Assembly (NCBI GenBank): GCA_038496675.1
Contig: CM076671.1
Coordinates: forward strand, 5,460,133-5,524,132
Direction of reading: 5' to 3'
Length of the DNA: 64,000 bases
Origin: Rachycentron canadum
Taxonomy: Eukaryota > Chordata > Actinopteri > Carangiformes > Rachycentridae
The translations under genes were made by a program, and so were the position numbers. The notes under the pieces were generated by a model. The model saw nothing but the letters and a program-made list of their open reading frames with translations, was not told the DNA's origin and made no database searches. Shown in pieces: positions 10,101-19,200 of the stretch. Position 1 is the first letter of the stretch; every line of letters begins with the position of its first letter.

Positions 10101-11999
10101 CAGTTGAATGTTCAACCTGTAATGATGTTAAATCAGGGTCATTGGAAGTGCAGACTGATCAGTCGAGATGTGTTCAGGACTGTTGTCAAACTGCTATTTC
10201 TAATATTTTGAATTTCATTCATGTTGTTTTGATGCTCGAACTCTCCATTTGCACATGTCCAAAGAAAGGGACTGAAACTAAAAAAATGTAATATTTCTAC
10301 AGTATAGTTAGGGCTTTGTTGTTAAACATAAAGGTCTAGATAATCTGATGAGCCTCTAATCTATCCATAAATGGCATTTTAACCCAGGTGACAGACAAGC
10401 TCAGGTTTGAATGGCTTCAGGATAACAAGGTGTTGGAAAAGCAGACCGAGAAAACTTTGAAACTAGAACCCAAAAAGGTGGAAGTAAAGTCTTCCTACAT
10501 CTGCAAAGTCTACAATGACGCCGGCACCTTTATGACCAGTGACTCTGTTCCATCAGGCTGCACAAAGCCCGGTGAGTATGATCCACTGCTTTCTATAGCC
10601 ATGTGTGTCAGGTCTGTTGTAAAACAATGGACAATACCTCACATGTTGGAAATCACACAGTTTGATTAAATATGTTGTGTGACCTAGAACTGATTGGACA
10701 GTATTAAATTCAACTGCTCATTTTAAGAAGATTATCTGAAGGTATTAATCTGAAGTTTGAAGAGACATATTGCATCGATTTAAATAATTCTGATTTTAAA
10801 TTGAAACGGTGTATGTGTCGCTTTCAACCTGTGGTATTTTGACACTGAAGTGGCCATTTTAATAAACCTATTAATGAAAATAAAATACATTAAATTCAGT
10901 ATTCAATATTTAATTCAGTTTGTTTCTTCTCCCCATGCTTTCTCCTAAAGGGTTGGAATTTCCTCAAGAAGTATTGGGAGTGAGTATCTGGATATTCGTG
11001 GGCTGTGGAGGAGGTATGTTTGCTCTCCTGTGTCAGTGTCTTTTATCAGGTTTTATGTAACAATACATCTCCCTAATTTACACATCTCTCCTGTTTAGTT
11101 GGAATACTCTGGAATTAATCTTGAAGGAATCACATCAGATTGAACAATACATTACATTATATTTACTCATTTGGCTACTAAACACTCAGGCTTTTAAATG
11201 CCTTACACAATTATTCTTATTATCCTTCCTCGTCAGGTGTTGTTCTGGTGCTGATTGTTGTCATTATTGTGTGCTGTGTCAAGGCCAAACATAAAAAACG
11301 CGCACAATTAAAGGGTAAGGGTTTTTTGTTTTTTTTTGGTTCGTTTGATGTTTTATTTGACCACTTGGTTGTCATATTTCTTCTTGAAAACCATTGGAGA
11401 TTATTTATAATATGTCTAACTATAGAATTAAATATCCAAATGCACATACCACAAATGGCACAAAGAAAACCTTGATTTAAAAACATCTAAATATATTCCT
11501 GCCAAAGCTAACCCATCATCTATGCTCATCTTCAGATGAGGAGGAACTTCGTTTGGGATGGACCAATCCTCAGCAACAACAACAGAATAATGGTCATCAG
11601 CATAACCATCCTCCCCATAATCATCATCACCAGCAGCAGCAGCCGGCCGGCCACACTGGTCCTCGCCAACACCGCCCCAAACAGCAGCGCCCTAGAGCCC
11701 CCGACCCGAACAACAGTCACCCTGAGCCCAGCCCCAGGAGATCTGCTCAGGTAGGAGGTTAAAGCAGAGTCTGAAGTTCTCAGGGGACGTTTACAATTGT
11801 ATGTAAATGTGTGCAATACAAATATGCATGGGTCATTTTCATACTGAAAGTGTGAAAGTGGAGGCGGGCTGTCCTTTCCTACATCTGACATTATTCGTTT
11901 CCTTCCCTTCAGGCCCCCAGACCAGTTGTTGATGATGACGAGCAGCCTCCTCCTCTTCCTCAGCCCAGGAAGAAAACTCCCAAAACACAAAGAATGTGA
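7068..11999 (+). CDS. cd2: CD2 T-cell surface antigen (8 coding exons, 360 aa)
   Basis: The CDS joins 7068-7140, 9209-9517, 9806-9879, 10388-10571, 10951-11013, 11237-11314, 11536-11750 and 11913-11999. All introns are GT-AG and the frame stays open to TGA at 11997. CD2 is a T/NK adhesion and co-stimulatory receptor at the plasma membrane, binding CD58/CD48-type ligands in mammals. The protein has a signal peptide (1 to about 24), a V-like domain without the canonical disulfide (about 31-128), a C2 domain with cysteines 139, 148, 191 and 210, a TM helix (about 224-249) preceded by a CGGG turn as in mammalian CD2, a K/R stop-transfer (250-260) then DEEEL, and a Pro/His/Gln-rich tail. The QNGSL-LTNLE-YDSDG pattern in domain 1 and PLPQPR in the tail align with human CD2. 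Human CD2 is 351 aa. ATG 7068 is taken; the in-frame ATG 7080 is an alternative. The SLAM family is less likely because the tail lacks ITSM motifs. Confidence 0.9.
9209..9517 (+). CDS. cd2: CD2 exon 2: N-terminal V-like domain
   Basis: This is a 309-nt phase 1-1 exon covering residues 25-128. It contains the LRW tryptophan of strand C, QNGSLRL and a YDSDG turn as in CD2 domain 1, and it lacks the canonical B-F cysteine pair, as CD2 family V domains do. Cysteines are at 33, 87 and 125. N-glycosylation sequons are N35-Y-T and N89-G-S; the latter falls where human CD2 has its NGT glycan site. This domain binds the ligand in mammalian CD2. Confidence 0.88.
9806..9879 (+). CDS. cd2: CD2 exon 3: first part of C2 domain
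   Basis: A 74-nt exon entered in phase 1 and left in phase 0. It encodes RIPKPQL and two cysteines (139, 148), matching the start of mammalian CD2 domain 2 with its SKPKISWTC pattern. The donor AAG/GTAAGA is strong. The following 508-bp intron (9880-10387) interrupts the Ig domain. Confidence 0.82.
10388..10571 (+). CDS. cd2: CD2 exon 4: remainder of C2 domain
   Basis: A 184-nt exon, phase 0 in and phase 1 out. It encodes the strand-C pattern RFEWLQDNKVL, then YICKVYNDAG (Cys191 of the main disulfide) and a final Cys210 near the membrane. Together with Cys139 and Cys148 this reproduces the two-disulfide C2 domain typical of CD2/SLAM receptors. Confidence 0.85.
10951..11013 (+). CDS. cd2: CD2 exon 5: membrane-proximal stalk and start of TM
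   Basis: A 63-nt phase 1-1 exon encoding GLEFPQEVLGVSIWIFVGCGG. The CGGG block inside the helix, completed by the next exon, is a CD2 signature (ICGGG in human). The helix is therefore split over two exons. The preceding intron (10572-10950) is AT-rich with no feature seen. Confidence 0.8.
11237..11314 (+). CDS. cd2: CD2 exon 6: TM end and stop-transfer
   Basis: A 78-nt phase 1-1 exon. It completes the hydrophobic run VVLVLIVVIIVCCV and follows with the basic KAKHKKRAQLK, matching the KRKKQRSRR stop-transfer of human CD2. Two membrane-end cysteines (247, 248) are candidate palmitoylation sites. Confidence 0.82.
11536..11750 (+). CDS. cd2: CD2 exon 7: Pro/His/Gln-rich cytoplasmic tail
   Basis: A 215-nt exon, phase 1 in and phase 0 out. 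It starts with the DEEEL acidic box as in mammalian CD2 and then becomes repetitive: Gln runs, HNHPPHNHHH, a second Gln run, then Pro/Arg-rich sequence to RRSAQ. CAG/CAA/CAT/CAC triplets dominate, so length variation is likely. The tandem PPPGHR motifs of mammalian CD2 are not present. Reading past the donor gives VGG then TAA at 11760-11762. Confidence 0.82.
11913..11999 (+). CDS. cd2: CD2 exon 8: C-terminal tail with PxPxPR motif
   Basis: An 87-nt terminal exon in phase 0, stopping at TGA 11997-11999. It encodes APRPVVDDDEQ, then PPPLPQPRKK and TPKTQRM. PLPQPR (residues 346-351, 11952-11969) fits the PxPxPR ligand of CD2AP/CIN85 SH3 domains and matches PLPRPR in the human CD2 tail. The PPPLP core is also a generic SH3 site. 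Confidence 0.83.
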   Translation, partial: APRPVVDDDEQPPPLPQPRKKTPKTQRM

Positions 12000-12670
12000 A
12001 GTGAGTGTTGGACTTTGGAAAAACTTAATCACAATCTTTTTTTTTTTTCTTGATTCACAGACAACACCCATTTACTTAATTTTCTCTCCCAAGTCACTCA
12101 TTTCCTCCACTTTTCTGTACTGACGAAGCTTCATCAGGGACGACCTGAGAGCTAAGTCGTCAGCACAAAAGCCCTGAGCAGGCGAGTTGTCGCTTTCCTG
12201 CGTGTCATTTCCCTTCTGTGTGCCATTTCCTGTCCTATCAAATAATAAAGACATAAAATGGGCAAAAAATAACTTTAAAAAAAGCATTTATGCTCACTTT
12301 TAAACTACCCCTATTTTATCAAGTCACTTATAATCTGTTAGACAAACTAAAAGACATTTGTTAATTCAAACTATGAATTTTCACAAGCTTTAGTTTTGTG
12401 ACATGTTACCTGATGGTTAAACTTCTAGTTTTATGGTCAGTAATAGCCGGCTTCAAACAGCCGAGTGAATGTCAACCTGTTCTATTTTTTTCTGCTGTAA
12501 CTTGTGTGGTTTGCTGCAGTCACTGCATGTTTTCCTACCCACTCAAGCTGCAGAAATGTTTTCATTGTGAGAACCACATGAAATCTGTATATACCTTTGT
12601 GTGCATTTGTTTATAATTCTCTGTTCTGTATTTGTGTTTTGAATTAATAAAGGAAATATTGATATCTTTA
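12000..12670 (+). other. cd2: CD2 3' UTR
   Basis: Sequence after the TGA is AT-rich and noncoding and ends near the first good polyadenylation signal. A possible small 3' UTR intron (GTGAGT at 12001, CAG at 12058-12060) would be only 60 bp, so it is doubtful. Confidence 0.55.
12646..12651 (+). terminator. cd2: CD2 polyadenylation signal AATAAA
   Basis: Canonical AATAAA about 650 bases after the CD2 stop codon, in an AT-rich 3' UTR. A second one lies near 12884 (AAATAAAGAAAT), so alternative ends are possible. Confidence 0.55.
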
Positions 12671-13009
12671 ACAAATCACAAAGAAACAGGTTCAAACTAT
12701 GTGTCACTTATTTTGACTTTGAAAACTTTACCTGTTCATAACACAGTCTTACTCTGAAAAGTCGGACATGCAATAATCTATTTGTATCTTACTTGGGTAT
12801 TTACATTATATGAATCAAATTATGTAGATTTAAGGTGAAAATGTTTCTGTGTGAAGTGAAGTTTTCAAATAAATGTATCAAATAAAGAAATATTGTGACT
12901 CTTTTCCAGTGAAGTGAGTGGGTGTTTAGATTGGCGTCATTTTCACTTCTGCATCTGCTTGATTTTCAGGCGGAAGGCAGTGAGCAATGCAGGCGAGCGA
13001 TGTGTGATT

Positions 13010-13060
13010 GTGTGTGTGTGTGTGTGTGTGTCTCTGTGTGTGTGTGTGTCTCTGTGTGTG
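13010..13060 (+). repeat. (TG)n microsatellite
   Basis: Alternating TG with TC interruptions, just 3' of the CD2 transcription unit. Confidence 0.9.
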
Positions 13061-13804
13061 GTAGTCACATATCCTGTGTTTTTTTTTTTGCTGAAAAAGT
13101 GTTTGTGGTTTTGACTGTTGGTTGCACACATGCTGAGACAATGCTAAGTGCAAGATTATGTTACTTCTTATTCTCTCTTGTTAATTCATGCTCTTGTGAT
13201 AAAATTTGTATGTGCAGCAAATTTAAAAACAGTTTTGGTTAAATTAAAAAAAAAAAAAACAGCGCATTTTATTCTACTGATTAATCAGGTTTTTTATTTT
13301 TGGTTTTTTTTTTTGGTTTTTTTTGTTTGGTTTTTTTTTTGGCCCTTTTTGTATTTTGCTTCTTATCTTCCTGATTTATTTCTGGATTAATGTGACTTGG
13401 CAGCTTTAACACTGAGCTCCCCTTGGGCTTCATTATATTATATATTATTATAACTCCAATGATATGCTGGATGGGTGGATGGATATTTGAAAAGGGGGGA
13501 TGCATTGGGTAAAAACACCCATATGATTCTGTATTGGTCCATTTTAGTCACTAGATGGAGCCTCGACTCTGTTCCCCTCCAGCTCCCATGAGCCTCTTTC
13601 AAAACTCATCAGACTATCAGATTTTACCCAGTCCCATGAAAATCTCAGCTCAGTCTTTATAACTGAGGAAGTTATTTTAAAGCTGTAGGTGTCACATCAC
13701 ACAGTGCGGGAAAGTTAAGCTCAACTACTTTAATGTTTCAAGGTTTGTACATCAGTAAGTGTTTCCTCAATGCAAATCATTTTAGTTTAGTTTTTCCCCT
13801 GAGG

Positions 13805-13819
13805 CCAGAAGGTGGCGCT
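13805..13819 (+). promoter_or_regulatory. CTCF-like core site
   Basis: CCAGAAGGTGGCGCT matches the vertebrate CTCF core (CCASYAGRKGGCRSY) at 14 of 15 positions. It lies between the CD2 3' end and the PTGFRN promoter, where an insulator would separate a lymphoid gene from a broadly expressed one. Inferred from motif only. Confidence 0.4.
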
Positions 13820-14871
13820 GTAGCTTCATGTTTTCACCAAAATGATAACATGCAATTTGGCAGCTGAGGCAAAATACAGGATCAAACTGAACTCAATTGC
13901 ATTTAGTCTGAATTTAAATTCAGTTCAGTCCTGAATCCAGAGATAAACCAGATAATATGTAGTTTTTCGGTGTGTACATGTAAATGAAAATGAAAAATCA
14001 GTTAGTGGCAGGTCTGTGAACATTTCACTCCTGGAACACCTGGAAACGCTCAAATTAAATCAACCATCATGGGACACTGGAAAACCTGCACCACTTTTAT
14101 ATGTAATGCATTTTAACCTGTTCATTTTCACTGAAGTCTCCCTTTATCTGGTTGCCAGAGAAGTCAAACTTTTTAAGCTGTATATATATATCATGCTTTA
14201 TTTTAAAGCAGTTCCTGCTTCTGATGCTGCAACTGTTGCCTCTGCTACAATAAAAACTAAGAGTTACTGCTACAACTTCAAGAATCCAAGCTCAGGAAAA
14301 TAAAGACCGTGAGACACCACGGTGTTGAGACCACATACAGTAGTGGGCTACACACACAGGCTGGGTCCCTCTGTGCTACACACATGCTATGTAAAAATAG
14401 GATAGTCAAATGTATCACAGCAATTGACCTGTGGAGTTTTAACCTTTGACCCCCAGGTTACAAACCCAAGCCTGTCACCTCCTCTCGACCTCCTCCTGCT
14501 CCTCTCTGTGCTGAACTTTGCCCTGCCGAGTCGGTCTGTGTAAATACACAGCGTGGGTCTGACCATAGGACACGAACTGACAAGAGGAATGTGCCCTGTG
14601 GGGAAAAGAAAAACGTACCTACCACCCAAAACATTACAACATTTACAACTGTGTCATCTGAAGAGTTACTGCTTATATAAACGAAAAAAAAAAATCTGCA
14701 GTCGGCCCAATGTCATGAACATTACTCCTACTCATTTGTGTCATTTTTTAAAGTTTTTATCATTATTATCCATCCTTCTTTTGTTTTTTCTAATTTATGT
14801 TCCACTTTATCTTCTTTCCCCATGAGAATAAACATACACAATAAAGCTGTAAACCATAATCAAACTTTAAA

Positions 14872-15645
14872 TTTGACTCTCTTCTCCTTTAATATCACCA
14901 TCAGGCTTTCATTTCATGTCATTCAACAACTCATATAACATTTGCAATTTTTCCTGCACAGTGTTTTGTCAGTGAATCATGTCAGCTGTCTTGATATTTT
15001 CATTATAACGTACAACACACGTGTGTTTATTTTATCTAATTATTTTGTCCATATTGGTTAGAACTGGTTATTTTAGACCATATTTCCAATATGGCTTCCA
15101 TTCATACAGTATATGTCAATATTAAGTAGCTTGTACAATCTGTTTCATAGTTTTATTAATGTCTTTATATTTCTGTTTTGGTGACACATATTGTTGGTTG
15201 AACAGACTATTGCACATTGAAGGAGGTGTAGCTGAAACATATGTGCATGTAATGTGTTATGTTGTGCTGACCATAGACACTGAAAACTAAATAAAAGGGA
15301 CAACAAACACAGTATTTACTACACAACAGGTAGAAGCCTGCTGAGTTTGCAGATCCTGTCACTTTGAAGCCAGACTGGTCAGGAGAGAAGACCAGTTCAC
15401 TAACAATCAGCTGAGTTTGTTCAGATCCATCCTCCATCCTCCTTGTTTCGAGGGAGTCCAAATAAATAAGACGAAGATCGGATCATCCAGAATCTTTAAA
15501 ATGGCAAAAAACCATTGCACCCCAACCATGTTTCCTCCCTCTTTACTCGTCGTGAATATTGATAGATTTAAAAAAGAAGGACATATGATGTGCTGTCATC
15601 TGACGCCCAACAGGAACCTGCACATGTGAGCACCAGAGCAGAGAT
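14872..15645 (+). repeat. Diverged repeat, copy A (partner at 17933-18640)
   Basis: Blocks here recur in PTGFRN intron 1: CTTTAATATCACCATCAGGC (14888) with CCTTAATATCACCACCAGAC (17950); GTGAATCATGTCAGCTG (14971) with ATGAATCATGTCAGCTG (18032); ATCAGCTGAGTTTGTTCAGA (15403) with ATCAGCTGAGTTCATTCAGG (18401); CAGAATCTTTAAAATG with TAGAATGGTTAAATGC. Both lie on the + strand. Block order differs around the CCCAACA...GCACATGT segment, so these are probably two old insertions of one element. Confidence 0.55.
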
Positions 15646-15769
15646 TCTGGGTGATTTGGCCCTGCACCGTGCAGACATGAGGCTTCTCACTTCTTGACAG
15701 TAAATATTCTGGAGGTGGAAGTCAGCAGAGGCATGAGAGACGTTTCCACTGATGGACCAGATTTGATCT

Positions 15770-15925
15770 GGGAAACCTCCCTCTCTCCACCTGGGACCTC
15801 CCTTCCCTCCCGCTCCTCCTCCTCCACACCATCACCTAACTTCCGGCCACTCTCTGTCTCCCCCCCCCTCCCTCTCTCTCAACCCCTCTCCCCCCTCTCT
15901 ATCTGTGTCGCCCCCCATTTTTATT
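15770..15925 (+). other. Polypyrimidine tract upstream of PTGFRN promoter
   Basis: About 150 bases, mostly C and T (runs of CTCC, CCCTCTCT, CCCCCCCCTCC), just 5' of the GC-rich promoter segment. Such tracts are common near vertebrate promoters and can adopt non-B structures. Confidence 0.5.
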
Positions 15926-15939
15926 CCCATACGCTCATT

Positions 15940-16194
15940 AAACCGGTGTCAGCGTGTGGACCATGTAAACGCCGCCGTCGGGACTCGGACTCGTTGACAG
16001 GATTAGGAAGCAAGGTGTGCGTCCGTTTAGCTTCGTGGCTCCGCCCGGTGTGCGGTGCGGACCGACTGCACACATCTGAGAGTTTTATTGGATTGACCGA
16101 CAGCAGCGGGAGAGGACCGGTCTTACCCCACACGCAGGACAAAGGAAACGAGGGGGCATTAAAGGGAGCAAGATAAGAGAGGAAGAAAGGAGAG
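15940..16194 (+). promoter_or_regulatory. ptgfrn: Putative PTGFRN promoter / 5' UTR, CpG-rich
   Basis: A locally CpG-rich, GC-rich segment in otherwise AT-rich DNA directly upstream of the signal-peptide exon. It contains an inverted GC box (CCGCCC, 16041-16046) and an inverted CCAAT box (ATTGG, 16087-16091). No TATA box was seen. This fits a TATA-less, broadly active promoter; the transcription start cannot be placed from sequence alone. Confidence 0.55.
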
Positions 16195-16246
16195 ATGAAA
16201 ATGGATAGCGGCGCCCTCGCGCTCGTCTTTGGGCTTTTGATGATTG
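16195..16246 (+). CDS. ptgfrn: PTGFRN exon 1: signal peptide
   Basis: ATG at 16195 (second in-frame ATG at 16201) opens MKMDSGALALVFGLLMIG, a standard leader; cleavage is probably near GGCSA at the start of the next exon. It ends in phase 1 before GTAAGA and lies directly downstream of the CpG-rich promoter segment. Confidence 0.82.
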
Positions 16247-19200
16247 GTAAGAAACGTTTCTTTGCTTCACTGTTGGTGGCTAATTAACTCCGATACGTGC
16301 CGCTGCACTCCAGTCAGGAGAACCCTCGTGCGAAGCCCCGTTTAGAAATCCTTCGATTTTGTTTTTACCTGCTTGTGGGCAAACGTATATGCCTTGTTGA
16401 TGATATATAAAGGCATTTTCCATATCCTTAATCCCCATAAACTCGATCGGCCTATACACAATCTATATAGTAACAATTGCTCTGAATTTATTTGTAACTT
16501 TTCCAACTGATTCACGCCGGTAGCTGCTGCCACTCGCTGTGTATTTTGATGGAAGAAGTTAGCCAGTGCAACAAGCGGCTAGGTCAGAAAAGTGTAATTT
16601 TAAGTGAAAAGTAAATGTCATTTGGTGTATTACATCATCCCGAACTAAAGAGTTAATGAAAGACATTGAAAATATTCAGTAGGTTTTGCTCTTAGAGGTG
16701 TCTGCATGTGACGACAAGCGAAAATGTCAAATTTCTACGTTGTTAGATGGAGTTTGGTACGAGAATGTCTTCTCCCTGTGAGAGCAAGCTGCACCTATTT
16801 TTTCTCTTAAATGAAGTGTCTCAATGTGTAGAAACGCCTGTACGGTTGTGTTTAGCTAAATCAATGATGCCATATTAATCTTAATGTGGGACATCAATTT
16901 CACCCATTGAGAAATCATTGATTACAGCAAGAGGCCGAGGGGTTTTATTGGGGAAAACATCCTGTCCTCCGTTAGGTAAAATGGAAAACAGACAGTTTGT
17001 GTGACTGTGACAATTTCATATTTAAAACGACAATGGGAGAGAGAAATAATCCAAGTTTGATGTGCTGCCTCCCTCTAGAAAGCCTGTACTTCCATTAAGA
17101 CCAATCAAGCAGCATGAGGCCACCAGCTTTGACAAGGTCCCATAATAAGCCAAATAGGGTTGGCTATGATGAGAGGGTTATTATTGGCTTTGTATGTACC
17201 GGAGTCACACCAGGCTGACTAATGATGACGCTGGTTTGAACCTAAGGGTTAGAGCTTGTGTATTAGACTGGTTTCTACGTTAGAGACAAACCAGGGCACT
17301 TGTTCATTGTCCTTGCTTATCAGGGTTTACCAATACTGAAGTTAACACACGTTTGTGATCAGCCAACAACAAATACTTTCTGAAGAATAGTAAAGCTGAA
17401 GTCGAGAAGAGATGATGCACTGCCTGCTGCTGCTGCTCTCCCTATGTGTTTTGACACACGGTTCAGCTGCTGGCTTTAGCTGTGCGCCTGCGCGTCTGCA
17501 GACACCTGAGTGTGTGTTTATCTGTGTGCTTTTAAGGCAAGACAATGGACTTTTCCTGATAAATCAACAGGCACTAACTTGTTTCCAGTCCATCTCACAT
17601 TAATGCTTTGTTTTTTCGCTGACCACTTAAAGTTTATGGTGTGTGTGTGTGTGTGAGTGTGAGTGTGAGTGTTATTGTGAGTGTGAGTGTGTGTGTGTGT
17701 GTGTGAGACAGAGAGGGACTTGGCTTAAATTAAAAGTGTAAGATGATCAAATGTCGCCAGCCCTCCTGTAGTGCATGTTTCTGCAGGTGTGTGTGTTCTG
17801 GCTCTGCAGAATTGACCCCAGTGTCCCCAGTAAACAAATTGTGTCCATTCACATCTACTCTGCTCAACGATTCATATTAAATTAAATTCAAATCGAAACT
17901 CTCAGGAGGGCAAAACCACAAAGTTAAACCTGGAGGAAACTTCTTCTCCCTTAATATCACCACCAGACTTTCATTTCCTTTTCTTCAACACTCAGGACAT
18001 TTAGATTTTTTTTCTTAAGGTCTTTTATCAATGAATCATGTCAGCTGATATTTTCATTCCAGTTTACCACAGACATGTGTTTTTGTTTTATTCATTAGAA
18101 GCGTAATGATTTTGCAGATCCTCTGACCTTTAAGGCAAAAAGTAGTAAAGAAAAGAAAACTAACTGCAGGTTAGTAAAGTATTGCACATCTGCTTGGTAA
18201 TTTAAGGACTAATATAATGTACTGATGCCCAACATGAAACTGTACATGTTAGAGGCTGAGAAAATAAAAGCACATTCACTATTAGCTTTTATTTTGCAGC
18301 CTGCTTCTATCATGCAGAAGTCTGACATCATTGATTTTGCCATTTATGTTTGAGAAATATTCAATGACCAGGCCAAGACAGTAAGTGAAGTTCACTGAAA
18401 ATCAGCTGAGTTCATTCAGGTCCATCCTCAATCCTGTTGAGGTGGTAATGCAGTCCAAACAAATAAGACTTATTTGTTCTGGGTAGCTAAAGTATCAAGA
18501 TTAGATCATCTAGAATGGTTAAATGCCAACAACTATTGGACCTGAGTGGATGAACCAGGGTATGGAAGCCATTTTTTCTCCCTCTTTAGTCATTATAAAG
18601 TCTCAACACTTAATCGTAGATTTTTCAAAAAGCCGGGCTTTGGATGTGTCACTGCAGATTTGGGCAGATAAGACAAACAAGTGGAGTCCAGGGATCCTGA
18701 CTCAGAACAATGACACATTGACATAGTTAAATGTCATTTTCTTTGTTTGGTGATTGTCACACTCTCCACGTCTTCAGGCTCCACTGGCTGTGCAGTATCT
18801 ATCCCAGGAGAGGGAGAGAGACAGACAGGCAGACAAGCAGACAGACAGGATGGAAATTGAGTTTAAAAACCACATATTTCAGCAGCTGGCCAAGCAACTT
18901 TGAGTCTCATTTTTAGTGATGAATGACCCTATCACACACACACACACACACACACTTTACTGTATATTGTGGTCATTTTTGTGATATGGCACAGCAAAGA
19001 TCACACTGCTCTTGTGAATACAGAGCAAAGGTTCGTTCATGAAGCAGAAAGGAGCATTTCTCTGAGCACAAGTCAGATGATAATTTGCATTAACTGCATA
19101 TATTGAAAAATTAAATAATGGAAGTCATTTAAATATGAATGTTGTCGACCTTGTGTTGCAGACCCAGGAACCTCACACATGTATTTGAGCTTTGAGACTC

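Larger units (their letters stand above)
12671..15769. other. Intergenic region between CD2 and PTGFRN
   Basis: No exon was recognised. It contains a TG repeat (13010-13060), a T/G low-complexity block (about 13291-13351), a CTCF-like site (13805-13819) and an old repeat copy (about 14872-15645) whose relative lies in PTGFRN intron 1. The gap between the CD2 stop and the PTGFRN start codon is only about 4.2 kb. Confidence 0.6.

Noticed and set aside
11532..12071. 179-codon open frame on the - strand across the CD2 tail exons
   Set aside because: It is antisense to exons 7 and 8 and to an intron; its length follows from the low-stop Pro/Gln/His triplets on the other strand, and it has no recognisable domain.
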